Below, one piece after another: positions 23,941 through 35,935 of a DNA stretch of 64,000 nt (its first letter is position 1; each line of letters starts with the position of its first letter). Below the pieces are notes generated by a model. The model did not search any database. It had not been told where the DNA came from and saw only the letters and a list, made by a program, of their open reading frames with translations. The stretch lies in the NCBI RefSeq assembly GCF_964340395.1, contig NC_135563.1, positions 1,264,001 to 1,328,000 on the forward strand, in the 5' to 3' direction. Origin of the DNA: Glandiceps talaboti (lineage: Eukaryota > Hemichordata > Enteropneusta > Spengelidae). A program made the translations under genes and the position numbers.

Positions 23941-25715
23941 ATCTGTATCAAAATTATTGAATTCTAAAACTCTAAAATCGCCAGAATAAATTGAAATTAC
24001 CTAAAATACCAGCAGTCCTTGAGAATTCGATCTAGACAACTTGGTTCAGTCTTTAATCACAAAATCTCCAAATGTGTACACATTCATTTGAGTACAAGTT
24101 GACATAGGTGACTCGATACTGTATATCGTTTGTATATGGATAGAAATTTAAAATCCGACAAATTTTCGAAGATCGTCTGCTGCTCTCCAAGTGACATTGC
24201 ATGGTGACAACTTGTTGTGTGTACATGCGTATGAACGTATTTCCCAAATTCAGAAGATAATTGACACTGGATATCATTGGGGACATGTGGCAGTCACGAT
24301 ATCATCCATTGTTACAGAATATTGATAAATTATCCAGAAACTCTCAATCATGAGGCTTGCGATGCATCCAGTGCGAGAAATATGGCGACTGTTACATTGT
24401 GCGCTCGAGGCGAATGACGTCACTAGAATGTAATACAATGTAGCTTTTTCATGAATCATGTGCGTTGCATTTTCGTATATGTGCATGTGGTATACACATC
24501 ACATACAAGTGAGATAGACAATGGTAGAAACCAACTCACCAGCTTATTGTTTACATGACTTTGCCAACAACGAGCAATAATCATCATTAATTTACATGAA
24601 GTCGATGACTTAAAAACAGCAAAATGTATTGCAAATATTTTTTCCAACATTTCATAGACGAATGTTTAATATGTAGTGATTTTAGGAGTGTCTGGTGATC
24701 GGCGCCTGTTACCAGCACATTGTGCCAGTGACAGGTGTGAGATTTTTATGACATCAATTTGAGAAGTATTTCTATGAAAAATAAGCACTGGTTACCTTTG
24801 ATAAATGGTTGCCTAAGTATACTGAATCCACAGAACTTTAAAGATGTCTAAATCACAAGCAAGCATGAAACTGAGATGACGTAGGGAACAGTTATTTACG
24901 TCTATGGAATTACATAACATATCCTGGCCGATACATGTATTTGACCTAAAACCAGTTGTTCTGTATCTCTTTGTAACGTCGTTATTGTTGTTGTAAATAT
25001 TCAGTTTGCTTTACTATACATTCCAGTATAGGATGACAAGTTGAGAACTACACATCTGTGCACATGTAATACAGGTCGACGCCAACATGTGCGTTAGTAG
25101 GAGTACGTTAGACTGTGGTTAGTACCATGCCATGACAACGTTTCCTACCCCAACCCGAATTAGCACTTACGATTTTATGTGCATTTCACCTGTTTCTATT
25201 TCAATCATACATAATGAACAAAAGAAACACGACACACTAAAAAATATACACACTATACTTGGCCATCACAATAATGACTTTTAGTGATGCAATTAACATT
25301 TTGAAGGCGAGTAACCATGTGTATGTAACTGGATTCCCTGACCAATTTAGGAGTTCCAGGGGTGTGGCTTATGATCAAAGTGAAATCGAAAATTGTGTTG
25401 AACTAATATAAAGAAGGCAAGTCAGCTTCATGATAATAATTCTTTTTGAAACAATAATGCAGGTCCGATTAATTGTTTGTCTTGCTTTCAAGCAAACTAC
25501 CGAGAGTTGATTGCTTTTATTTTTATACATAACATGTACCATTGTCGCATGCGCAATCAATGTAAAAAGATGCAACACTGATGTTACTGTTCAGTGTGAC
25601 CACTGTTGTGTCTACCTGGAAAATTACATGAATCATGGCAAACACAAGTTCATATGGACACAGCACAGTACAGTGAATACGTCATGCTCCCATGTCAAAA
25701 ATCAAAACAAAATAG

Positions 25716-25716
25716 A

Positions 25717-25764
<48 letters not shown>

Positions 25765-25768
25765 AAAA
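25716..25768. repeat. (AAAT)n microsatellite
   Basis: A 'aaataaataaat' tract within copy B. Copy A has only a short A-rich stretch at the matching place. Copy C carries its own AAAAT and TTTA tracts near 53937-54060 and 54150-54180. Confidence 0.9.
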
Positions 25769-26790
25769 CACAAATTTGCACTGTAAGACATGCCTAGCCA
25801 TAGTTGTCTTCAGCATGTTCCAATTGTATTTTATTTTTTTTACAAGACAAAAATAATAGACGATATACGGCACCATGACACACTGTGTAAGCACGGGTTG
25901 TTTTATTTAAAGATGACGAAACTGCTTTGTGTCACTGTGTGGATGGTAATGAACCCAATCAATAGAAAATGAAATAATTAAAAAAAAGTGAGTACATAGT
26001 TTATCAACAGAAAAAGTAATCCGACAAAATTTTCCGACGACTTTGCTATTTGTGAGGTTAGCTAGCTATTTCGCTATAACACTGTGAGTAATCATAGACT
26101 GTACTGTGACAACACATGATACGTCTAGATCAAAGGGGGACCTAGCATTCGATGCTGATGTGGCCATGGAAAATCAGACTGCCATATTTTTCTTAAAAGA
26201 AGCAAATCAAAGAGATGTAGCGACTTTGATAACCATAGATTTTGGAGTACATACATGTACATGTACACATAAAAACGGACATTTCCGAGACTTAGTCATA
26301 GCCCATCCATGATCACTGGACTCTCTCATATGTTATTACATTGCCTCATGTGTTGTCTTATCGTAAAGCCCTTTCTCATCCGATCTCTGTAAATATAAGA
26401 TCATTTTTTATTAGAATTCAATAATTGGGAATTAGAATATTCCATTTTGTACATTTCATTATTTAGACAGTAGTGTGCTGTAGGTTGACAACATGAGACA
26501 GGGTGTGTTTACATGTATACATGGCTCTGAATTCTTATGCTAAGAGGTTCGACCAGGGACATACAAACTTCATCCTAATATTTTTTTATTGTCATTATTA
26601 TATAATATTAAACTCCTTCACTTTTTTATTCTCCTGACATGTAATTTTTAAATCACTTTTATTATAGTTTAGACTTTCACAAATTGAATGCAGTATGTAC
26701 ATATAAAGTTGTGCAAGGGCGCCCTCAAATATCAGCCAGCATAGAAAATATGAACCTGCATAGCAAATATATGCTCAAATGGATACATTG

Positions 26791-27325
26791 TCTAAAGTGA
26801 TGTAATGACGCGAATTTTTAAAAAAATGTTCATGATTAGTTCTGCAGTTGTCTTCCCTGAAGTAACAATTAATGTAGGGAGAGTTATTTTGTTTTTCCCC
26901 TTGGATCTGCAGTCTGCATTGACTGGACAAACATGACAAAAAGAAAGATTGAAGAGGGTAGTGATGCACACTGACCACAAACAACTTTGAAGGTCGAACT
27001 TTCAAGTAATTTATATGTCGCAGTGTAGACAAATATCCTGACTGACATACTCTGACTCCAATGTATCACAACAAATGAAGACAGACAACGTTATTGACGT
27101 TAGTTCTGATTGACACTTCAATTAGATAACAATGGATGACATTCATCTGAGCAATGTACACAAATTTGATAGGTTTGTTGTTGTACATGACTATGTCGGC
27201 AAGCCTTTGATTTCGACACAATTTGCCCTTTTCTGATTTTTCATTGGCTACTCCCGTTTGCCCCTGGCATTGGTGATTTTAAAGATTTAGTTCATCGTCT
27301 CTCCTCAAATCCCACTGGTTCCCGT
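26791..27325. other. Unassigned interval
   Basis: Minus-strand frames at 26775-27069 overlap one another and carry no recognisable domain. The right part may belong to the 5' region of the ZNF862-like relic, but no motif proves it. Confidence 0.35.
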
Positions 27326-28230
27326 ATGAGTAAACGACATATAACTCATTTCTTTTCTCCAGCTAGTAAGCCAGATACGAGGGATGGAAATGATGAACAA
27401 CCCGCTAATCGTAACAAGACAACAGGCAACGTTTCAAATGTTGTGGCTTGAAAAGTTCAATCGTAACAGTCTGGAAAATAAAAGATGTAAAATTGGCATG
27501 ATGTCTTGAACAATTTGAGTGGATGAACATCCATACCAGTGTAGACAGGAAGTACCTAATACATGGCGTCGATATTGTAAATTTTCGAAAGAAAAATCTG
27601 ATTTTGCTTTGGAAAGGGGAAAATTGGTTGAAAAACAAACAAACTTTAATGGCACACTCCATGTCGGTGACTCACGTTCAAGCGAATTCACAGACATATA
27701 TTTAGTGAAACCAGCAGCGGCCAGTCCCTTGGTGAAAGCCCTTGATATAACTAGTACTTACATGGTGATAACAAAATAGCAGAAATGAAAATAAAGATAA
27801 ATATTACCTATCTGATAGCCAAACAAGAACTGCCATTTTCACTATTTCCGAGTTATTGCTATACTGCTCAGAAAAAATGGCGTCGGTATTAAATCCAACC
27901 TATGATAACAGTCACAAATGCTCAGAGATGATCGGAACAATTGCTGGACGAATCAGGAATGACTTAGCTAATGATATCAGACTAAATATATTTCTATTTT
28001 GATTGACGGCGAGACTGATAGAGCTATGCAGGAGTGTGAAATAGTTTACATGCAATGAGTAGACAACCCGACTGCTAAACTTGTGGTGAATTTAGTAGGA
28101 CAGGAGGAAGTTCAACACACACATGGCGACGGTGGTGTTAGTGCGACGAAAACTATATGTGACAAAGTTGATGAAGGTTGGAAGTAGGAACTTGTGGGAT
28201 TTGGAGCAGATGGTGCGTCTATCAATCTCG
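27326..28230 (+). pseudogene. ZNF862-like, hAT-derived protein relic
   Basis: It starts with an ATG frame 'MSKRHITHFFSP', the typical basic 'SITSFFxP' start of ZNF862/hAT-type proteins. Near 27800-27860 another frame reads 'YLIAKQELPFSLFP' (family form AxxxxPFTLFP). From 28000 one frame reads 'ISILIDGETDRAMQECEIVYM' (first 20 residues diagnostic), then 'LVGQEEVQH' and 'GFGADGAS', interrupted by two stops. These match the RNase-H-like core beginning of the hAT-derived family. The sequence ends abruptly at about 28230, before the rest of the catalytic domain. Several frameshifts make it non-functional. Confidence 0.78.
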
Positions 28231-28315
28231 TTCGAACCGTAATTTCTGCCTCGTATTCTATATTTCTGTGAACACTTGGTTGTATATAAAAAATTACGTT
28301 AGATTATCTATATAC

Positions 28316-28480
28316 ATATATTGCTAACATAAGTATATTCATATTATCAATATTGCTAACATAAGTATATTCATATTATCAATATTGCTAACATAAGTAT
28401 ATTCATATTATCAATATTGCTAACATAAGTATATTCATATTATCAATATTGCTAACATAAGTATATTCATATTATCGATA
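28316..28480. repeat. 32-bp tandem repeat, five units
   Basis: The phrase 'ttgctaacataagtatattc' starts at 28321, 28353, 28385, 28417 and 28449, giving an exact 32-bp period with almost no differences. It is AT-rich and non-coding. The near identity implies recent expansion. Confidence 0.97.
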
Positions 28481-29028
28481 TTGTTAATCATCATATTAAC
28501 GGTAGGTTATATTAGATGCATAATTGAATAGTTATCGATTGGATGGGAGGGGGACTTCAGAAACAGAAATTGCCATATTTTGAGGAGCGATTCTCGCATA
28601 CTCTACCAATTAGGAACCGCTGCTTATCACGACTATTTGATTTGATTTGCTAGTACTGAGGAGTACATTTACAGATAGGAAGTTGGTAATCACATTCTGC
28701 CATGTTACTGTGCCATACAAAACTTCTACATTCTGACTGTGGGTGTAAAGGTTTTAACAATCTCTTTCCGTTGTATTGTTGACCTTTCTCATCTTTTGAA
28801 AGCAGTTTACGGAAACATGTATAGGGTTCCATACAAATCTTATTTATAAAACAGACTGGAATACAATTAATGTTGAAATGTGCAGTGTGGTGGATGACTC
28901 TGTCTTAATAACACGAGTTCCTTTACCGACTAATCATTTGCATTAAACTGAACGAATGGAGGTTCACTGAACGCATGTCATCATTTCAAATAATAGTTTT
29001 GAGTTAATGAAAGAAGAGATATTTCTTT
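28481..29028. other. Unassigned interval
   Basis: No recognised coding or repeat content. A 60-codon minus-strand frame at 28650-28832 has several cysteines but no known motif. Confidence 0.35.
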
Positions 29029-29091
29029 ATGTATGTATGTATGTATGTATGTATGTATGTATGTATGTATGTATGTATGTATGTGTGTGTA

Positions 29092-29122
<31 letters not shown>

Positions 29123-29322
29123 ATGTATGTATGTATGTATGTATGTATGCATGTGTGTGTATGTGCATGGGTAGGTAGGCAGGCATGGATGCATGCATTA
29201 TGTATGTATGTATGTATGTATGTATGTATGTATGCATGTATGTTTGCATGTATGTATGCATTCTTGTGTGTATGTGTGTGTGTGTTTGTTGTTTGTTTGT
29301 TTGTTTGTTTGTTTGTTTGTTC
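29029..29322. repeat. Compound (TATG)n, (GT)n and (TTTG)n microsatellite
   Basis: TATG tracts at 29029-29085, 29106-29150 and 29200-29260 are separated by GTGTGT stretches. They are followed by TTTG from 29283 to 29322. Frames on both strands (up to 130 codons) are repeat artefacts. Confidence 0.97.
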
Positions 29323-29656
29323 ACCTTGAGGATTTTCCTTTCATTATTACATAAATACTTCTGTATCTCAACCTGTATAACGTCGTACACAGACAAACCA
29401 CTGTATATTACGACATTCTACTATATTGTTCGTTCTCACGAATCTCTTTCTTTATTACTGTTTTTGCTACAACGGTTTTGTGTAGCACTATGGATTGTAA
29501 ACTTTCAACTGGCCAAAACTAAGATAATGTTGAAAGTTGGTTACCCGTAGGGTTATTCATATAACTAGTCGTAATAGGCTATTTTAGTTATAATTCCAGA
29601 GTGCATAATGAGGTCGACTCCCTGTGATTTTGGCCTCGCGAAATATTGTTGGAATA

Positions 29657-29680
29657 TATATATATATATATATATATACA
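29657..29680. repeat. Short (TA)n tract
   Basis: This is the first of three TA tracts that alternate with the two palindromes to 30272. Confidence 0.9.
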
Positions 29681-29765
29681 CTAATTCAGTGTAAGAGGTA
29701 AGTCATAAACTGAAGGAAAAGCGCTCAATACTGAGAAGTAGAGCTGTATTACACAAAATACACAA

Positions 29766-29844
29766 GTTACTCAGAGTTTCACGCTTGAATGCGATCTTCG
29801 GACGACGTCCGAAGATCGCATTCAAGCGTGAAACTCTGAGTAAC
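29766..29844. repeat. Perfect palindrome 1 (39-bp arms) encoding a hammerhead-like fold on each strand
   Basis: Arms 29766-29804 and 29806-29844 are exact reverse complements about base 29805. The outer sequence 'aaatacacaagtta' is also mirrored at 29858-29872, but the right side has about 16 extra bases between. On the plus strand 29806-29845 gives stem I CGU/ACG, core CCGAAGA, stem II CGC...GCG, GAAAC and GUA. The U4-to-C change in the core predicts loss of activity. Confidence 0.9.
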
Positions 29845-29870
29845 GGCTCCGTACCATAACTTGTGTATTT

Positions 29871-29979
<109 letters not shown>

Positions 29980-30005
29980 TTGGTAGTACTGGAACTCTTT
30001 CTTGG

Positions 30006-30046
30006 GTGTAACTCGGAGTTTCACGCATATTGCGATCATCAGACAC
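30006..30046 (-). ncRNA. Hammerhead-ribozyme-like RNA (minus-strand copy)
   Basis: Exact mirror of 30054-30094 produced by the palindrome, so transcription of either strand through this locus yields one hammerhead in sense orientation together with its full complement. In such an RNA the long hairpin would compete with ribozyme folding. Confidence 0.7.
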
Positions 30047-30053
30047 TCTGAGA

Positions 30054-30094
30054 GTGTCTGATGATCGCAATATGCGTGAAACTCCGAGTTACAC
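30054..30094 (+). ncRNA. Hammerhead-ribozyme-like RNA (plus-strand copy)
   Basis: In order the sequence gives stem I 5' strand GTGT (30054-30057), core CTGATGA (30058-30064) and stem II CGCA/TGCG with loop ATA (30066-30076). Then follow GAAA (30078-30081), a two-pair stem III AC/GT around TCCGA, H17 = T at 30090 and stem I 3' strand ACAC (30091-30094). Cleavage would be after 30090. The first stem II pair is U-U rather than the usual G-C, which may weaken activity. The type I layout with a minimal stem III fits hammerheads of PLEs and retrozymes. Confidence 0.72.
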
Positions 30095-30181
30095 CCAAGA
30101 AAGAGTTCCAGTACTACCAAAACTATTACGCTCTGCCACTGCGGTATAGAGCACTGTCTTAGCAGATTGATACTCACCGAG

Positions 30182-30183
<2 letters not shown>

Positions 30184-30272
<89 letters not shown>
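30184..30272. repeat. (TA)n microsatellite, about 89 bp
   Basis: Third TA tract of the cluster. It directly follows 'gatactcaccgagt', the sequence that also meets a TA tract at 48721 in the related copy. Confidence 0.98.
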
Positions 30273-30274
<2 letters not shown>

Positions 30275-30649
30275 TTGCTCTTGCATCGCACATGCGCCCT
30301 CTCTAGTTTAAATGAATTTTATTTTGAAAGTCAATATCAATCATGAGGGACATTGCAATGGTGGCGCTAATGTCGTGACAGCGAGTCTTCTGAGAATTAT
30401 GAAATGGATTAATGCTTTGGCCAGGACGGCTACCGGGTGGGGGTAGGGGTTGCAGCATTGATAACCTTCCATATACTACTCATTAATTGAGTATTATGAA
30501 ATAATATATCAATTCGGTCCTTATCACTACCGATTGCTCTGTATATAGATACAGTGACTGCAATTCTATTTATAATTACCTCTTATGATTGAGCAGCAAA
30601 TTATATTACTTTAATTTTTAAATTACCAATCACACCTTACAGCCCTTTC

Positions 30650-32150
30650 AGCAGGCTAGGGCGAACGAACACAGACAGTATGGTCTTTAATTTACAAATC
30701 CTACCGTGCTTTTGTTGCTGATAGCTCTGTGACGTTTACAGATTGTCATTAAATAAATCAACAGCATTGCTTGAAGAATAAGAGACCTCATGACCAAACT
30801 TCCAAAAACCTCATACCAAAAACAATTTTTTGGGGGAATGTACGAGTGATTAACACTTTAGTCTGTTCACTGCAAAAATACCTCAAACTCTTATTTCTAA
30901 AGCTATAATATCAGAAAGGAAATGTTTCCACTGACCCTGTTATTAGGATTAATTAGACTCTGAATCCAAGAATGCTTCAAAACCTTTTGATATGTTGACA
31001 GGTGAACCATGTTTAGACCCCCATCTATAGGACTGAGACAGGGTCCATTTATTATCATTACCACCATTCCAAATAAAAGTTTTAGAAATACTAGGTTAAG
31101 TTAGTTATCTATGCATGATTAAGATTTTGTAGGACTGACAGGAAATGCGTAAGTTAATTTCGGAATGGCCAATGTTTTAATGGCTGTAATTTTCCCAATC
31201 AATGTAAATGGGCACTTAGACCAGTGATACAAGATATTTGCATTGTCTGTGATTTTTAGGCATAATTTAACTATTTTATACGATTTAAAACAACAATAAA
31301 ACTGCAACCAAGAAATGTGAATGTTTCATCAATTCATTGTAATTTTCTGTTGGGTAACATCATTTGTTTAGGTACGTGATGCCCCTATTCAAATTTGACC
31401 CGTCAAGGAACATAAAAGTATCGTCCGCATATTATCCGAGAAGACAATTAACATTGAATAATTAATAGCACAGACATAATGATTATTTTTTTAAATACAG
31501 TTGACATTAGCTCAACAACGATACTGATGGAGACAAGGGACCTCCATTCAAATTGAAAAAAGGTGGGAAATATTTAAAATTACTTAAAATACGATTCTAT
31601 AAAGGATTAAAACCCACTTCCTAATCCCCTCCCCAAAATTAAAGAACTTCAGGGCACTATCAATAGACGTCATAAATAAAACGAGTATTTTCACCAATAA
31701 ACCGACCTTTGATAAATCCTTTCTGGTCAGAGCTGATAATAACATCTAATATAACACTCGCCTTATCCGGCAGCAATCGCAGAAGCTACGATTTTATAAT
31801 CCGTGTTCAATAAAGTGATGGGTCTCCAATTTTTTATGTGTAACCTATTTTTATCGGCCTTAGGAATGCCTGTAATTACACCCCTCTGCTGAGAAATTGA
31901 CAGTGTCCCTTCCAGTTACAAAGCCTAATTTATGCATCGCTAACAGTTAATTGCCCAATATCTTTCCAAAAGAATTTATAGAATTCTGATGAAACCATCG
32001 TGTCCCAGGGTTTTACCATTTTCCATGTTTTTTAAGGCGTTGCTACATTTCATCGAATGTGATAGCACCTCAAGACTTGAACTTTGTTCCTCTGATAACT
32101 TAGTCACTTCACTGTTGGCGAAATCAGTCATAAGGGACTGGTCAGTTTCT
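30650..32150 (-). pseudogene. L1/Tx1-like LINE ORF2 relic (reverse transcriptase and downstream)
   Basis: On the minus strand, from 32150 downward, frames read 'KTLGHDGFI', 'GVITGIPKADKN' and 'NWRPITLLNTDYKI' at about 31890-31800. Then come 'DQKGFIKGRFIGENTRFIYD' near 31730-31670 and the catalytic 'YADDTFMFLDGS' near 31430-31395. Further on are 'FTLIGKITAIKTLAIPKLTY' near 31200 and 'KTFIWNGGNDNKWTLSQSY' near 31080. This is the order of L1-clade RTs, where [TLIGKxxxIKxLxxPKLxY] and [FIWNG] follow the palm. Many frameshifts and stops show it is dead. YADD itself is intact. Confidence 0.87.
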
Positions 32151-32159
32151 CCAGCCTGG

Positions 32160-32720
32160 GGGGGGGGGGGGGCGGTGGATTCTTAAATCGGGCCGACAAA
32201 AAGTCACTGACCCCCCTATCTGTAAAACCAAAAACAGGCTGAACCCCCCCTATCACTTAATTCTAAAACAAGATGACCCCCCCCCATATATAATATTCGC
32301 ATGACAGGTATTTTTTTATCGTGACTCAGTGTGGACTGCTTGACTGTCTTTCATCTACTTTATAAGATCCCGGGTTAGCACTATCATATTTATAATTATT
32401 GACTACCCAGGGTAAATATATTCGAAAAGGAGTTTAATAGCATCTTGGCAGTGAAAGGTAGGAAAGCTTGAGAAGGGAATATGTACATCTCTTATGGTGG
32501 TCCTAGGGGGTCTCCCCCTAGAAGCCCAGGAGGTTTTTAACTCTGAAAAGTCAATTTTGAGACTATTCAGACATTTTCAGAAAATAATTTCTAATCAAAT
32601 AGCTTTGCCGTTGCTTTATTTACATAGCAACGTTTCTCTAAATTACAAAAGTACTTTGTTGGGTTTTCACCATTTTGAACCCATCTAGCTCTTGAGGGAA
32701 GGTGGACTCCCGTCATATAA
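32160..32720. other. Insert between LINE relic parts, with G/C runs
   Basis: G-runs at 32159-32172 and C-runs near 32245 and 32278-32285 bracket sequence unlike the LINE relic on either side. It is probably an insertion. I could not define its ends or any target duplication. Confidence 0.4.
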
Positions 32721-32721
32721 T

Positions 32722-32970
32722 ATTGACGTAACGACTCTAATTCACGATTTTTTAGTTCAGTTTCTCACCGATGTTCTCAATTGCATCTCTCTGATATTGT
32801 TAGTCAAGAGGTTCTATTTCTTTCTCGAGTTCTAATTTCCTTTTTTCCGGTTTTCCTTTTTGTTTAGCAGTATAATGAATCGTGGCACCACGGATTTTCA
32901 GTTTAGTCGTCTCCCACAACAGCTGATTACTAAGAGAAATGTGCCCAATGCAATAATGTCACGATCCAAC
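32722..32970 (-). pseudogene. L1/Tx1-like LINE ORF2 relic, endonuclease-RT linker
   Basis: The minus strand reads 'LLWETTKLKIRGATIHYTAK' followed by a charged 'KRKLELEKEIEPLD' stretch. This matches the linker of L1-clade ORF2 (family form WExxKxxxRGxxIxYxxxKKK...LExxIxxLE). It is the upstream continuation of 30650-32150, separated from it by the insert at 32160-32720. Confidence 0.75.
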
Positions 32971-33134
32971 ATTTCCATGTTTATTCATTTAATGTTTCAT
33001 ACAAAATATTTTCAATAATGGCAACATAGCCACAATCAGAAATTAAGACTGATATTCCACTTCCATAAATGCTTACCCTTGTCTGTAAACCGAAAGAGTG
33101 ATCAGAGTGATATAGACCTTTACCCTTATCTGAA

Positions 33135-35935
33135 ATTAACAGATCACTGTATTCTCTACACTGTGAGGTGATTACATCATGATATTCTCTACACTGTGAA
33201 GTGATTACATCACTGTATTCTCCTTTACATCACTGTATTCTCTACACTGTGTGGTAATTACATCACTATTCTCTACACTGTGAAGTGATTACATCACAGT
33301 ATTCTCTACACTGTGAGGCGATTACATCACTGTATTCTCTACACTGTGAGGTGATTACATCACTGTATTCTCTCCACCATGAAGTGATTATGTCTTACCT
33401 TTCTCAAGCTTTGTAACCTTTCATTAGGAATCATTCTTAAACATTTTAGCCTTGCTGTCTGTACTCTTTTAGTCAGTGTTTTCCTGTGTATTTGCGATTT
33501 TAAATTGTATGATTTCAACCACCTCTTTAAGATAATAATAATAATAATTACATCATGATATTCTCTACACTGAGGTGATTACATCACGGTATTCTCTACA
33601 CTGTGAGGTGATTACATCATGGTATTCTATATACTGTTAGGTGATTACATCACGGTATTCTACATACTATTAGGTGATTACATCATTGTATTCTATATAC
33701 TATTAGGTGATTACATCATGGTATTCTACATACTGATAGGTGATTACATCACGGTATTCTACATACTATTAGGTGATTACATCATGGTATTCTATATACT
33801 ATTAGGTGATTACATCATGGTATTCTATATACTGTTAGGTGATTACATAATGGTATTCTACATACTATTAGGTGATTACATCACAGTATTCTACATACCG
33901 TTGGGTGATTACATCATGGTATTCTATATACTAATAGGTGATTACATCATGGTATTCTAAATACTAATTAGGTGATTACATCATGGTATTCTACATACTG
34001 TTAGGTGATTACATCATGGTATTCTACATACTATTAGGTGATTACATCAGGGTATTCTATATACTATTAGGTGATTACATCATGGTATTCTATATACTAA
34101 TAGGTGATTACATCATGGTATTCTACATACTGTTAGGTGATTACATCATGGTATTCTACATACTGTTAGGTGATTATATCATGGTATTCTACATACTATT
34201 AGGTGATTACATCACAGTATTCTACATACTGTTAGGTGATTACATCATAGTATTATACATACTGATATGTGATTACATCACGGTATTCTACATACTATTA
34301 GGTGATTACATCATGTTATTCTATATACTATTAGGTGATTACATCATGGTATTCGATATACTGTTAAGTGATTACATCATGGTATTCTGTATACTGTTAG
34401 GTGATTACATCACGGTATTCTACATACTATTAGGTGATTACATCACGGTATTCTATATACTGTAGGTGATTACATCATGGTATTCTATATACTATCAGGT
34501 GATTACATCACAGTATTCTACATACTGTTAGGTGATTACATCATGGTATTTCTATATACTATTAGGTGATTACATCATGGTATTCTACATACTGTTAGGT
34601 GATTACATCACAGTATTCTACATACTGTTAGGTGATTACATCACGGTATTCTAAATACTGTTAGGTGATTACATCACGGTATTCTATACACTGTTAGGTG
34701 ATTACATCACGGTATTCTACATACTGTTAGGTGATTACATCACGGTATTCTACATACTGTTAGGTGATTATATCATGGTATTCTACATACTATTAGGTGA
34801 TTACACCACAGTATTCTACATACTGATAGGTGATTACATCACGGTATTCTACATACTATTAGGTGATTACATCATGTTATTCTATATACTGTTAGGTGAT
34901 TACATCATGGTATTATACATACTAATAGGTGATTACATCATGGTATTCTATATACTATTAGGTGATTAAATCATGGTATTCTACATACTAATAGGTGATT
35001 ACATCATGGTATTCTATATATTAGGTGATTACATCATGGTATTCTACATACTAATAGGTGATTACATCATGGTATTCTACATACTATTAGGTGATTACAT
35101 CACAGTATTCTACATACTGTTAGGTGATTACATCATGGTATTCTATATACTAATAGGTGATTACATCATGGTATTCTACATACTATTAGGCGATTACATC
35201 ATGGTATTCTACATACTATTAGGCGATTACATCATGGTATTCTACATACTGTTAGGTGATTACATCATGGTATTCTACATACTATTAGGTGATTACATCA
35301 GGGTATTCTATATACTATTAGGTGATTACATCATGGTATTCTATATACTATTAGGTGATTACATCATGGTATTCTACATACTGTTAGGTGATTACATCAT
35401 GGTATTCTACATACTATTAGGTGATTACATCATGGTATTCTATATACTGTTAGGTGATTACATCATGGTATTCTATATACTATTAGGTGATTACATCATG
35501 GTATTCTATATACTATTAGGTGATTACATCATGGTATTCTACATACTAATAAGTGATTACATCATGGTATTCTACATACTATTAGGTGATTACATCATGG
35601 TATTCTACATACTAATAGGTGATTACATCATGGTATTCTACATACTATTAGGTGATTACATCATGGTATTCTACATACTAATAGGTGATTACATCATGGT
35701 ATTCTACATACTAATAAGTGATTACATCATGGTATTCTACATACTATTAGGTGATTACATCATGGTATTCTACATACTATTAGGTGATTACATCATGGTA
35801 TTCTACATACTATTAGGTGATTAAATCATGGTATTCTACATACTATTAGGTGATTACATCATGGTATTCTATATACTAATAGGTGATTACATCATGGTAT
35901 TTTATATACTATTAGGTGATTACATCATGGTTTAA
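33135..35935. repeat. 33-bp minisatellite, about 75 units
   Basis: The unit 'ggtattctacatactattag' + 'gtgattacatcat' repeats head to tail. A diverged first block, with 'tctctacactgtgaggtgat', spans 33135-33390. It is interrupted at 33391-33550 by unrelated sequence, and the homogeneous main array runs from 33555 to 35935. Because 33 is a multiple of three the unit stays open as 'MVFYILLGDYI'. This gives frames at 33619-33960, 33983-34465, 34775-34969 and 34973-35824 (283 codons). Frame breaks between these blocks and the lack of flanking exon signals argue for a non-coding satellite. Confidence 0.97.

Larger units (their letters stand above)
22995..26790 (+). repeat. Large dispersed repeat, copy B, between ~200-bp direct repeats
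   Basis: It matches copy A from the 'aaagtcctccc' region (23100) through 'aaatcaccagaataaattg', TGACGTCA (24415) and 'tgtttgtcttgctttcaagc' to 25985. It then continues to 26570 with sequence shared only with copy C. A block starting 'cattatgatataatatta' at 23115-23335 is repeated in direct orientation at 26592-26790. The direct repeats could be terminal repeats of the unit or a duplicated boundary. No conserved protein is seen. Confidence 0.75.

Noticed and set aside
22995-26790. LTR retrotransposon, from direct repeats around a multi-kilobase interior
   Set aside because: No gag, protease, integrase or RT frame, no TG...CA ends and no primer-binding site could be seen.
28316-28480. Possible CRISPR-like array with 32-bp period
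   Set aside because: Units are directly abutting and identical, with no spacers.
33135-35935. Possible CRISPR array because of regular short repeats
   Set aside because: There are no variable spacers; the 33-bp units are contiguous, and the DNA is clearly animal.
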